Positions 48,953 to 57,089 of a stretch of 64,000 nt of DNA are shown here, piece by piece. The position numbers and the translations under genes are program-made. Source of the DNA: Rossellomorea marisflavi (GTDB lineage Bacteria > Bacillota > Bacilli > Bacillales > Bacillaceae_B); assembly GCF_022170785.1 (NCBI RefSeq), contig NZ_CP081870.1, forward strand, positions 1,104,001 to 1,168,000, in the 5' to 3' direction. Numbering within the stretch: the first letter of the stretch is position 1; each line of letters begins with the position of its first letter. The notes beneath the pieces are model-generated. The model had not been told where the DNA came from and ran no database searches. It saw only the letters and a program-made list of their open reading frames with translations.

Positions 48953-49900
48953 CTATTTTTTTATTATTTCTCCGTTTGGAAACTTTTTGCTTATGGAATT
49001 TTTCTTTGCGCCTTCTGCAGCTTCCCTTATTACATAATTATCATGTAAATTAATTGCATATGCTCCAGAAGGAATACCATCATTATCTTCTATTGTCTTT
49101 ACAATTGTTTTTAAAATTTCTTCCTCTGGAGATTTCTTTTGGTCTTTCATATAAAATTGAATGGAGAACAAGAAATCTTCCGGGATAAACAAATCTTGTT
49201 TATATTCATTTAAAAGTTCTTCCTTACTCGCATTAGGGTTTTTCATGTAATAGTCATATACAGGTTCGATTGCTTGATCATCATTATCGTTAGCTAAGAA
49301 GTAATAAGGAGTCATATAACCAATTCCGCCCACATTTTCAATTGCTTCTACTTTTCGTCCAACTATATTTTCATTTTTCTCTAAATCAGCTAGCACACTA
49401 TCTAGTTTTTTAAATTTATCTTCAAAAATAAAAGCGTATAAGGCACCTCTAATTCCACGTTCCACAACCCCTTCTAAAGTCCATACTTGATCGGATAAGA
49501 CTGTCTTGTTTTTTACATCAATCGGAACAATTGCTGTACCGTAGAAATGTAAGTTTCCGGTAGATTCATAAAAAACAGTGACCCCATCTTCGTTTCCCAC
49601 CATATTATGAACTTCTATATCAGTGTTGTATTCTTTCTTCAAATAGTCTTTAGTTGCTTTTACAACTTCATCCTTTTGATCTTTTGCAATTTTCTCCGTT
49701 TCTTCTCCCCCTGGCAGGTCATAGCCTTCTCCTGTATATGTCAAAACACTCTCGTATACATCTTCAGACCGAGCATTCTCATCTTGCTTTGTATGACTAT
49801 TTTTAACATCCGATTTTCCGCCATTTTCCACTCCAAAACAACCTCCTAATAATAATGAGATGCTTATACCACATACGAACAGTTTCCATTTATGTTTCAT
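48953..49900 (-). CDS. DUF1672-type lipoprotein, copy 3 (TilA-like candidate immunity protein)
   Basis: The 315-aa protein begins MKHKWKLFVCGISISLLLGGC with the lipidated Cys at residue 21, after AGGAGGATTG. The mature protein carries the full DUF1672 pattern (SVLTYTGEGYDLP, DEVVKATKDYLKKEYNTDIEVHNMVG, LHFYGTAIVPID, ERGIRGALYAFI, GGIGYMTPYYF, GAYAINLHDNYV). It is first in the unit and is only 12 bases from the lipase gene, so it is the most likely cognate immunity protein. Its position before the toxin gene would ensure protection before the lipase appears. Confidence 0.85.
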   Translation of the reverse strand: MKHKWKLFVCGISISLLLGGCFGVENGGKSDVKNSHTKQDENARSEDVYESVLTYTGEGYDLPGGEETEKIAKDQKDEVVKATKDYLKKEYNTDIEVHNMVGNEDGVTVFYESTGNLHFYGTAIVPIDVKNKTVLSDQVWTLEGVVERGIRGALYAFIFEDKFKKLDSVLADLEKNENIVGRKVEAIENVGGIGYMTPYYFLANDNDDQAIEPVYDYYMKNPNASKEELLNEYKQDLFIPEDFLFSIQFYMKDQKKSPEEEILKTIVKTIEDNDGIPSGAYAINLHDNYVIREAAEGAKKNSISKKFPNGEIIKK

Positions 49901-50522
49901 GTGTTAACAATCCTCCTAATGGGATGATGTACGTAAAAGAACTTCTTTATTGTAAAAGAAACTGTAAAGTATTAACAGGTGAATGTACCCATAAATTCAA
50001 AAACAGGAAATTCGTCACCTGGAAGGATTGTATCTATGTGAATCTTTTGTCATTCAGATTTGTGACGATTCCAAGGTGTTTGAGTCTTTTGTCACCTGAA
50101 ATACCATTACCCTCCAGTTTATGGATTTAACCCTTTTGATGGAAAAATTAATTAGTATATTCTTAATTATGAAAGGCAGAGGGATTTGGAGGTTAGAATG
50201 GTTCATTTAATTTTCTACATCGTCTAGTGTATGAAAGGGGGAGAAGAGGAGGTACTACCTTCATTAAGCTTTAAGAAGGATGGGTGGCAGTGTTTAGGTT
50301 TGAGCCGTCAATGGTCACAACCATCATTATGTGGATATAACCCTAAAGGTGTAAAAATATTCTTATTCTATCAATCTTTCTTTATCGAAAAAACCAGCAT
50401 GTCCCGTTCTTCAGTTGAAAAGTTAAGGGATCACTTGTTACATCTGAATATTCAGAAATCCTATTGCCAAACGGCAGACGTCCTTCTAAAATGAAAGAAA
50501 TGAGACCGGGGAGGTCAGTGGG
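49901..50522. other. Right edge of the AT-rich island
   Basis: This 622-base region is AT-rich up to about 50200. It contains scattered TCACCTG/CAGGTGA-like heptamers (near 49978, 50017, 50090) but no clear gene. A frame at 50231-50494 has low-quality composition and I did not accept it. The promoters for lipoprotein copy 3 (minus) and the kinase at 50523 (plus) should lie here. Confidence 0.35.
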
Positions 50523-52109
50523 ATGAATGTATCGCTGCAGACGAAGCTCTTGGTCTTGATCCTGACGTTGCTGTCATCGGTCATCCTTCTCCTGAGCGGC
50601 ACGTTTGCTTATTTCGAATCCAAGGAAACGGAGAAGGAAGTCGGTCAGCTGGCCCTGCAGGTGGCGACGACGGTGTCCCTTATCCCTGGTATCCGGGAAG
50701 CGTTTCATACAGAGGATCCGGCGAAGATCATCCAGCCCATGACGATCCAGATGAAGGAGCAGGTGGGGGCGGAGTTCATCGTGGTAGGGAATAAGGACAG
50801 CATTCGCTATTCTCACACGCAGCAAGAGAAGATCGGTAAGCGGATGGTGGGAGGGGATAATGACCGGGCCCTCATCAATGGAGAGTATTATACGTCCAAA
50901 GCCGTCGGTTCCATGGGTCCTTCCCTGCGCGGAAAGGCGCCGATTTTTGATGATAACGGGAAGATCATCGGGCTCGTGTCCGTCGGCTTCCTCGAGGAAG
51001 ATATTCACACGCTGTTCATTCACAAGCTCCGTACGTATGGGATCGTCTCGATTCTCGTATTGGTGGCAGGAGCCGTGGGGGCGGTACTTCTGGCTAAGAA
51101 TATCCGCCGCGATACACACGGGCTGGAGCCGAAGGAAATTGCGGCTCTGTACCTGGAGCGGAATGCCATCCTCCTTTCCATAAAAGAAGGGATCATCGCT
51201 GTGGATGAGAAGGGGTTGATCACGATGATGAATAACTCTGCGAGGAAGCTCCTTGGTGTGAGTGGGCGGAAAACCCAGGTGCCGGTACAGGAAGTGATAC
51301 CGAATACGGAAATGTATGATATCCAGCGGAACGATATTTATGAAAACGATCAGGAAATGCTCCTGAACGGAAAAGTCGTAATCGTCAACCGGACACCGAT
51401 CATGGATAAGAACGGGATTGTCGGAGCGGTGGCGAGCTTCCGTGAGAAGACGGAAGTGACGGAAATGATCAATACCCTCTCAGAGGTCCGGCAGTATTCT
51501 GAAGATCTTCGTGCCCAGACCCACGAATTCACCAACAAGCTGTATGCCATCTCGGGCCTTCTGCAGCTGGAGGAATATGAGGAGGCCATCGATCTCATTC
51601 ACTCAGAGGCCGACGTGCACGGTAGCCAGAACCGGATCGTGTTCGAACAGATCCATGATCGCAAGGTGCAGGCCAACCTGTTAGGGAAGATCGGGAAGGC
51701 ATCTGAATATAAAGTGACGTTCAGCATCGATCCAACCAGCTTTTTGAGACCGTTACCAAAAAGGGTTGCCATGAGTGACCTGATCACGATACTGGGAAAC
51801 ATCATGGATAATGCCTTTGACGCCGTTGCTCACAAGGAGACGAGGGAAGTCACTTTCTTTACCACCGATATCGGGAAGGATATTGTGTTCGAAGTCGCCG
51901 ATACCGGAGCCGGGATCCCTGACGATGTGGATGTATTCCAGCGTGGAATCTCGTCGAAACAGGGGAAGAACCGGGGAGTGGGATTGACGCTGGTGAAGAA
52001 GACGGTCACAAGGCTTGGCGGAACGATTGAGCTTCATGTACCGAAAAGCGGAGGGACGGTCTTTACCGTGTTCATTCCAAAAGAAGAGAAAAGGGGAGAA
52101 GAAGGATGA
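50523..52109 (+). CDS. Sensor histidine kinase, DcuS/CitA family
   Basis: The 528-aa protein has two membrane helices (about 10-30 and 171-192) around an extracellular PDC/CACHE domain with RYSHTQQEKIGKRMVGGDNDRAL, the conserved carboxylate-sensing pattern of CitA/DcuS proteins. A cytoplasmic PAS domain follows (about 213-320). The kinase core has His334 in RAQTHEFTNKLYAISGLLQL and ends with GKNRGVGLTLVKK. It overlaps the regulator gene by ATGA. GGGGAGGTCAGTGGG precedes the ATG. The ligand is probably a di- or tricarboxylate. Confidence 0.93.
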   Translation: MNVSLQTKLLVLILTLLSSVILLLSGTFAYFESKETEKEVGQLALQVATTVSLIPGIREAFHTEDPAKIIQPMTIQMKEQVGAEFIVVGNKDSIRYSHTQQEKIGKRMVGGDNDRALINGEYYTSKAVGSMGPSLRGKAPIFDDNGKIIGLVSVGFLEEDIHTLFIHKLRTYGIVSILVLVAGAVGAVLLAKNIRRDTHGLEPKEIAALYLERNAILLSIKEGIIAVDEKGLITMMNNSARKLLGVSGRKTQVPVQEVIPNTEMYDIQRNDIYENDQEMLLNGKVVIVNRTPIMDKNGIVGAVASFREKTEVTEMINTLSEVRQYSEDLRAQTHEFTNKLYAISGLLQLEEYEEAIDLIHSEADVHGSQNRIVFEQIHDRKVQANLLGKIGKASEYKVTFSIDPTSFLRPLPKRVAMSDLITILGNIMDNAFDAVAHKETREVTFFTTDIGKDIVFEVADTGAGIPDDVDVFQRGISSKQGKNRGVGLTLVKKTVTRLGGTIELHVPKSGGTVFTVFIPKEEKRGEEG

Positions 52110-52780
52110 TCAAAGTGATCATAGCGGAGGATGATTTCAGGGTGGCGTCCATCCATGAGCGATTCCTCCAGAAGATCGAAGGGGTCACCGTTGCCGGGAA
52201 GGCCCTGAACGGGGAGGAAACCCTCCGCCTGCTGGGAGAAGAGGAAGCGGATCTATTGCTTCTCGACATCTACATGCAGGATCAGCTCGGGACGGATCTC
52301 CTGCCGGCGATCCGCACCCGGTTCCCCCATGTCGATGTGATCATGATTACTGCGGCGAACGACCGGGAGCTTGTGGCGACGGCCCTCAGGAACGAGGTTC
52401 TTGATTACATCATCAAGCCCGTATCCTTGAAGCGGTTTACCTCCACCCTGCAGCAGTACCAGAAGAGAAGGGAGATGCTGAAGGAGAAGGAAGAGGTCAG
52501 CCAGGCCACCATCGACCGGTTGCTCGGTCTGCATCAAACGCCGCTGAATGGAAGCGGCATGCCCAAAGGGATCGATCCGCTTACCTTGAGCAAGGTGAAG
52601 GCGATCGTGGAGGATACGGGCAAAGGAATCTCAGCTGAGGAAATGGGCTCCAGGATGGGTGCATCCCGTGCAACGGCGAGGCGGTATCTGGAGTACATGG
52701 TCTCAACGGGGGAAGGAACGGCGGAGCTTGAATACGGAATCGTAGGCAGGCCGGAGCGAAAATATTTCATGGCCAAATAA
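52106..52780 (+). CDS. Response regulator, CitB/DctR-like family
   Basis: The 224-aa protein has a receiver domain with Asp54 in LLLLDIYMQDQLGTDLLP and Lys in YIIKPVSLKRF, then a linker and a C-terminal helix-turn-helix (GISAEEMGSRMGASRATARRYLEYMVSTGEG). This arrangement is typical of regulators that activate citrate, malate or fumarate transporters. No such transporter gene is adjacent in this window; the next gene downstream is convergent after a terminator. Confidence 0.92.
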   Translation: MIKVIIAEDDFRVASIHERFLQKIEGVTVAGKALNGEETLRLLGEEEADLLLLDIYMQDQLGTDLLPAIRTRFPHVDVIMITAANDRELVATALRNEVLDYIIKPVSLKRFTSTLQQYQKRREMLKEKEEVSQATIDRLLGLHQTPLNGSGMPKGIDPLTLSKVKAIVEDTGKGISAEEMGSRMGASRATARRYLEYMVSTGEGTAELEYGIVGRPERKYFMAK

Positions 52781-52817
52781 GAAGGAAGCTCTTCCCGTGG
52801 AGAGCTTCCTTCTTATT
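52781..52817. terminator. Bidirectional terminator
   Basis: A 12-bp stem, GAAGGAAGCTCT with AGAGCTTCCTTC, after the regulator gene and before the convergent VOC gene. Confidence 0.88.
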
Positions 52818-52820
52818 GTT

Positions 52821-53237
52821 CTAGCTTTTCTTTTGAAGTTTCCGTACTTCCTCGCTGTGAAAAGGTGATCCGGTTACTTCATCCACAATGGAGAACGGGT
52901 TCCCGTCGGGATCGTTGAAATCGAAGGCTTTCATACCCCCGAAATCTTCAACCGCTGTGACCGTGACACCGTGCCTTCTAAAATCTTCATGAGTGGCTTC
53001 AATATTATCCGTGAGGAAATTGAAATACGCATTCTTCCTGTCGCCCCTGATTGTGAACTCGGTTTCCTGACGGGACTCCACCTTCACCAGGGCAAGCTGG
53101 GTGAGCCCGTCAGGCAGGCAATACCCGACCCCGTCTTCCCACTCGTCGATTTTCTTCACCCCGAGATGCTCCTCATACCACGCCATTGAACGCTCCAAAT
53201 CCGTCACCGGAATAAAGATGGATCCTACTCGAAACAT
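52821..53237 (-). CDS. VOC family protein (glyoxalase/dioxygenase fold)
   Basis: The protein is 138 aa from the ATG at 53237 behind AAAGGAGGTGTCAGG; a start further upstream would have no such site. The fold shows FRVGSIFIPVTDLERSMAWYEEHLGVKK and the second half DFNDPDGNPFSIVDE, with the terminal Glu of the usual metal site at NPFSIVDE. The first-half metal residue is uncertain. Substrate unknown. It is convergent with the two-component genes. Confidence 0.85.
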   Translation of the reverse strand: MFRVGSIFIPVTDLERSMAWYEEHLGVKKIDEWEDGVGYCLPDGLTQLALVKVESRQETEFTIRGDRKNAYFNFLTDNIEATHEDFRRHGVTVTAVEDFGGMKAFDFNDPDGNPFSIVDEVTGSPFHSEEVRKLQKKS

Positions 53238-53392
53238 CCTGACACCTCCTTTAATTGGAAAAGATCTTTCTATCATCTATTCGCTATGAGACCGGAAATC
53301 CCTTCAACAAAGGTTTCAGGCTGAAAAACATTGAGTATGCTGAATTTTTCTGAAATAATAGAATTGGATAATTTATGAAAAGGGGATCGATC

Positions 53393-53818
53393 ATGACAAT
53401 GACATACACACCACCCAACCATATTGTTTCTGCGACCGTGACCGTGCTGAACGAAAAAGGGGAAATCCTTTTGATCAAGGGGCCGCGAAGGGGATGGGAG
53501 ATGCCGGGTGGGCAGGTCGAAGAAGGAGAATCCCTGACGGACGCTGCCATCCGGGAGACGAAGGAAGAGTCGGGGATCGATATCGAAATCGTGAAATTTT
53601 GTGGAATCTATCAGAATGTGAAGCGCTCGATCTGCAACACCCTCTTCCTCGGTAAGGCCATCGGCGGTGAGCCGACGACATCCGCGGAGAGCCTGGAAGT
53701 GGGGTTCTTTCCGGTGGATGTGGCTCTGAGCATGGTGACCCACTCCAACTTCCGCCAACGGATTGAAGATTCGCTGGAGCACACCCGTCATCCCATCCAC
53801 GTGGAGTTTAATCAATGA
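53393..53818 (+). CDS. NUDIX hydrolase
   Basis: The 141-aa protein starts at the ATG at 53393 (AAGGGGATCGATC upstream). Its NUDIX box is intact: GGQVEEGESLTDAAIRETKEESGI (G-x5-E-x7-RE-T-x-EE-x-GI), preceded by WEMPGG. These enzymes clean up or regulate nucleotides or their conjugates. It overlaps the P-loop kinase gene by ATGA. Confidence 0.9.
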   Translation: MTMTYTPPNHIVSATVTVLNEKGEILLIKGPRRGWEMPGGQVEEGESLTDAAIRETKEESGIDIEIVKFCGIYQNVKRSICNTLFLGKAIGGEPTTSAESLEVGFFPVDVALSMVTHSNFRQRIEDSLEHTRHPIHVEFNQ

Positions 53819-54366
53819 GGCTGGCCGTCCTTACCGTAGGGAAGACCCACAGCGGCAAAACCACCTTTGCCCGGACGCTGGAAAGGGAGCTGCCTGATTT
53901 TATCGTCCTCGATCAGGATCTTCAGGCAGAGTTCATCAACACCCACTACCGGAAGCTTGTCCCCGAGAAGGGCCCAAATACATTCAAAATGGCCCTTTCA
54001 CAGACCATTTTGAACCATGCGGTCGAGCATACAGGACATCATATCATCCTGAGCAACTCCAATCTGGACCGGGATGGGAGGCGTGGCCTGCTCTCAAGAT
54101 TTGGACAGAAAGGCTTCAAGACGATCCTGGTCGACTTTCAAATCCCCGATTCCGTCCTTTTCAAGCGGATCGGTGAATCGGGCCGCAGCACGACGATCTT
54201 CAGGACGACCACCACTTCATATGAAGAAGTGTTGCAGAGACAGAACGGCTATCACGGAAATGGCCCCTCTGAAGGAGAAGCTGATCATCTCCTTACCATC
54301 AGGAGTGAAGAGGAGGTGATCATCGTAATCGATGCGATAAAAAAGATAAAAAGTATAGAAGAATAG
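53815..54366 (+). CDS. P-loop kinase-like ATP-binding protein
   Basis: The 183-aa protein opens LAVLTVGKTHSGKTTFARTLERELPDFIVLDQD, giving Walker A G-K-T-H-S-G-K-T at residues 7-14. NSNLDRDGRRGLLSRFG and VDFQIPDSVLFKRIGESGRS form the rest of the kinase core. It belongs with predicted small-molecule kinases (AAA_33 type), which phosphorylate tRNA ends, antibiotics or nucleotides; the substrate is unknown. It is coupled to the NUDIX gene. Confidence 0.8.
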   Translation: MRLAVLTVGKTHSGKTTFARTLERELPDFIVLDQDLQAEFINTHYRKLVPEKGPNTFKMALSQTILNHAVEHTGHHIILSNSNLDRDGRRGLLSRFGQKGFKTILVDFQIPDSVLFKRIGESGRSTTIFRTTTTSYEEVLQRQNGYHGNGPSEGEADHLLTIRSEEEVIIVIDAIKKIKSIEE

Positions 54367-54396
54367 AAGGAATGGGAAGTATCTCTGTAGAATTAA

Positions 54397-54408
54397 GAAC
54401 ATACGTTC
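54397..54408. promoter_or_regulatory. LexA (DinR) operator
   Basis: GAACATACGTTC matches the Bacillus SOS box core GAACRNRYGTTC exactly. It lies 19 bases before the methyltransferase start, downstream of a TAGAAT that could serve as -10 (54386-54391). Confidence 0.65.
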
Positions 54409-54426
54409 TAAATCAAGGAGGTACAC

Positions 54427-55047
54427 ATGCAGAAAATCAAAGATCAATTAACTCATTCATATAATGCTGCTGCCATCTCCAGGGATCGCGAGCTCAAGGA
54501 GGATTGGAAGGCGGAAGTGCGCAGCCACTTCCTGTCGCTCCTGATCAAGGAAAACAAGACCAGACTCCTTGAGATTGGAGCCGGGTCAGGGCAGGATAGC
54601 GTAGTTTTCAAAGAAGCAGGTCTGAACACGTTCAGCACCGATCTGTCACCGGAAGCAATCCGGCTGTGCAAAGAGAAAGGGCTTAAGGCAGAGGTCATGA
54701 GCTATGATTCGTTAACGTTCCCCGATGGAGCGTTCGATGTCGTATGGGCGATGAACTGCCTGCTACACTGCCCGAAGGATGAACTTCCCGGCGTACTTGA
54801 AGGGATCAAAAGGGTACTGAAGCCAGGCGGGGTCTTTTTCATGGGTGTCTATGGAGGCAAGGATTCAGAGGGGATATGGGAAGGGGATTTCTATGAGCCT
54901 AAACGATTCTTTGCCCTCTACACGAATGAACGATTGAGAGAGGTCCTTGAACGGCATTTTAAGATCGAATCGTTTCGGTGCCTGGCAAAAGAAGAGCTGG
55001 GCAGGGATCTCGATTTTCAAGGAATCATCCTTCGGAGATCACGGTAA
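54427..55047 (+). CDS. Class I SAM-dependent methyltransferase, probably SOS-controlled
   Basis: The 206-aa protein has motif I LLEIGAGSGQDSVVFKEAG (about 43-61), STDLSPEAIRLCKEKG, and MNCLLHCPKDELPGVLEGIKRVLKPGGVFFMGVYGG. The ATG follows AAGGAGGTACAC. The C-terminal third forms the substrate cap. A LexA-type operator immediately upstream suggests DNA-damage induction, which is unusual for this family. Substrate unknown. Confidence 0.85.
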   Translation: MQKIKDQLTHSYNAAAISRDRELKEDWKAEVRSHFLSLLIKENKTRLLEIGAGSGQDSVVFKEAGLNTFSTDLSPEAIRLCKEKGLKAEVMSYDSLTFPDGAFDVVWAMNCLLHCPKDELPGVLEGIKRVLKPGGVFFMGVYGGKDSEGIWEGDFYEPKRFFALYTNERLREVLERHFKIESFRCLAKEELGRDLDFQGIILRRSR

Positions 55048-55049
55048 TC

Positions 55050-55577
55050 ATGGACATCTACGTAAAGGAACAAAAAGGGTACGCCCCCCAGATCGGGCAT
55101 CTGGTATCCCAGATGGACTATGCACGGAAGACGACGCTTGATTCCATCGAAGGGTGCACACAGGAAGAACTGGATGGCCTTCTTTCGTCAGATGGTAACA
55201 CCATCGGGGCATTGCTCCTTCATATGGCCGCCATAGAGAGAGGGTTCCAGATTGAATTCTTCGACGGACGGAATCCGAATGAAGAAGAAATGGAGGAATG
55301 GGGAGCTGCCTACGGGCTGGGAGCCCGTGGCCGCAAGGAAATCGTTGGACACCCTCTTTCCTTTTATATTGCAACATTGCGTCGTGTCCGGCAGAAGACC
55401 CTCACAGTCCTTGCCGATAAACCGGATGAGTGGCTCTATGAGGAGTGCCATTGGGACGGGCACCCTTCGAATCACTCCTTCATCTGGTTCCATGTAATGG
55501 AGGATGAAATCAACCATAGAGGGCAGATCCGGCTCATGCGGAAAGCCCTGCAACTAGAAAGGAAGAGAGAGGCATGA
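55050..55577 (+). CDS. DinB family protein
   Basis: The 175-aa protein starts at the ATG at 55050 (GGAG 11 bases before). It is a helical bundle: MDYARKTTLDSIEGCTQEELDGLL, GNTIGALLLHMAAIERGFQIEFF (His of the metal-binding triad) and WFHVMEDEINHRGQIRLMRKAL (His-x3-His-type end). DinB/YfiT-like proteins act as thiol-dependent transferases with a metal ion. It overlaps the LD-carboxypeptidase gene by four bases. Confidence 0.85.
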   Translation: MDIYVKEQKGYAPQIGHLVSQMDYARKTTLDSIEGCTQEELDGLLSSDGNTIGALLLHMAAIERGFQIEFFDGRNPNEEEMEEWGAAYGLGARGRKEIVGHPLSFYIATLRRVRQKTLTVLADKPDEWLYEECHWDGHPSNHSFIWFHVMEDEINHRGQIRLMRKALQLERKREA

Positions 55578-56563
55578 ACAGATTGAAACAAGGAGATAAG
55601 ATCGGGATTTTTTCTCCATCCTCGCCTGCTTCGGCGCATTCAAAGATGAGGTTTGAGCGGGCAAAGGCCTTTTTGGAAGAGAAGGGCTTTACCATAGTGG
55701 AAGGTGCCTTGACGGGTAAGCAGGATCATTATCGATCAGGGACCCAGAAGGAGCGGGCAGATGAACTGAATGAGTTGTTTCGACGCACTGACCTTGCCAT
55801 GATTATGTCGGTGATCGGGGGGACGAATTCCAACAGTATGCTCCCCTATATCGATTATGAGGCGTTCAAGGAGAACCCGAAGCTTCTGGTGGGCTACTCG
55901 GATGCGACGGCGATCCTGTTGGGCATCTATGCGAAAACAGGAATCACCACCTATTACGGACCATCCCTTGTGCCATCCTTTGGAGAGTTTCCTCCCTTGG
56001 TCGATGATACCTATCGTTTTTTTGAAGACTATTTCATGAACGACACGGTCGTACCGTATGAAGTCCCGATGCCGCCTTTCTGGTCGGATGAACCCGTGAA
56101 CTGGGCGGAGAAGACGACGGAAAAGACGCTCTACCGGAATGAATGGGTGGCAGGAAAACCTGGTAGCGCAGAAGGAAGGCTTATGGGCGGCAATGTCAGC
56201 ACCATGTATGGCTTTATCGGCTCAGAGTATTTCCCCGAAGTGAAAAAAGGGGACATTCTCCTGATTGAGGACTGCGGCAAGCATGCCTCTGTCGCCGAGA
56301 AGAATTTTGCCATGCTGAAGGTTCATGGACTGTTTGATCGGGCGGCGGGAATCATTCTTGGGAAGCATGAACAGTTCGATGATGGGGGGACGGGAAAGAA
56401 GCCACTTGATCTCCTCTTGGAGCAGCTCGATGGAAGAGAACTGCCGGTCCTTGCGGAGTTCGATACGTGTCATACGCACCCGATGCATCCTCTGGCAATC
56501 GGAAAACGTATAAAGCTTGACGCGGGAGAAAAGACGGTGACGTGCGTAGAGGAGTGGATATAA
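55574..56563 (+). CDS. S66 family LD-carboxypeptidase / MccF-like peptidase
   Basis: The 329-aa protein belongs to family S66, which includes LD-carboxypeptidases of cell-wall recycling and MccF, the microcin C7 immunity protein. The N-terminal domain has IGIFSPSSPAS and MIMSVIGGTNSNSMLPYIDY, and the nucleophile Ser109 is in LVGYSDATAIL. GDILLIEDCGKHASVAEKNFAML provides a catalytic Glu, and the C-terminal His is in FDTCHTHPMHPLAIG. The extended N-terminal loop and FEDYFMNDTVVPYE insert point to the MccF-like group. It overlaps the DinB gene. Confidence 0.88.
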   Translation: MNRLKQGDKIGIFSPSSPASAHSKMRFERAKAFLEEKGFTIVEGALTGKQDHYRSGTQKERADELNELFRRTDLAMIMSVIGGTNSNSMLPYIDYEAFKENPKLLVGYSDATAILLGIYAKTGITTYYGPSLVPSFGEFPPLVDDTYRFFEDYFMNDTVVPYEVPMPPFWSDEPVNWAEKTTEKTLYRNEWVAGKPGSAEGRLMGGNVSTMYGFIGSEYFPEVKKGDILLIEDCGKHASVAEKNFAMLKVHGLFDRAAGIILGKHEQFDDGGTGKKPLDLLLEQLDGRELPVLAEFDTCHTHPMHPLAIGKRIKLDAGEKTVTCVEEWI

Positions 56564-56568
56564 GAAGA

Positions 56569-56591
56569 AAAGGCACCCGGTGGGCGCCTTT
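56569..56591. terminator. Bidirectional terminator
   Basis: AAAGGC-A-CCC / GGG-C-GCCTTT with a short loop lies between the convergent peptidase and acetyltransferase genes. Confidence 0.7.
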
Positions 56592-56592
56592 A

Positions 56593-57027
56593 TCACTTTA
56601 ATTCTTTTTTCATCAGTTTATGGGGGATGTCTGCTTCATAGAAGATCTCTGGCTCGGATACATATCCAAGCTTATGATAGAACCCTTCGGCATGGGTTTG
56701 ACCATGCAGCTTTACGCGGCTCAGGCCATGCTCAGATGCGATGTCTTCGAGCTCCTGGATGATATGGCGCCCGACGCCGCCTTTCCTGAAGGGCTTACGG
56801 ATGCAGATGCGCTCGAGTTTCCCGGTTCCTTCCACTGTGCGGATGCGACCCGTACCAACCGCCTTCCCGTCCTGATAGATAAGGATGTGGGTGCAATCGG
56901 CTTCAAGGTTGTCGAAAGCATCGTATTCTTCATCATCAGGTGTACCCTGTTCATCGATGAAGACTTCTTTGCGGATGGCGAATGCTTCTTTCAATTCGTC
57001 TTCTGTTACGATTCTCTTGATGTTCAC
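56593..57027 (-). CDS. GNAT family N-acetyltransferase (ElaA/YjcF-like)
   Basis: The 144-aa protein has the ElaA-type opening IRKEVFIDEQGTPDDEEYDAFD, then GTGRIRTVEGTGKLERICIRKPFRKGGVGRHIIQELED with the acetyl-CoA loop R-K-G-G-V-G, and HGQTHAEGFYHKLGYVSEPEIFYEADIPHKLM. The family acetylates small amines or protein N-termini; the substrate is unknown. Confidence 0.9.
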   Translation of the reverse strand: MNIKRIVTEDELKEAFAIRKEVFIDEQGTPDDEEYDAFDNLEADCTHILIYQDGKAVGTGRIRTVEGTGKLERICIRKPFRKGGVGRHIIQELEDIASEHGLSRVKLHGQTHAEGFYHKLGYVSEPEIFYEADIPHKLMKKELK

Positions 57028-57089
57028 TGGCTTCAGTCCTTTCAGAGCTAATGATTAAGAGTATAGCGGAATAGCGTAGGCTTGTATAC

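Noticed and set aside
50231..50494. 87-residue open frame before the DcuS/CitA-type kinase gene.
   Set aside because: Composition is unlike a protein, no domain, and no supported start; it is probably leader sequence.
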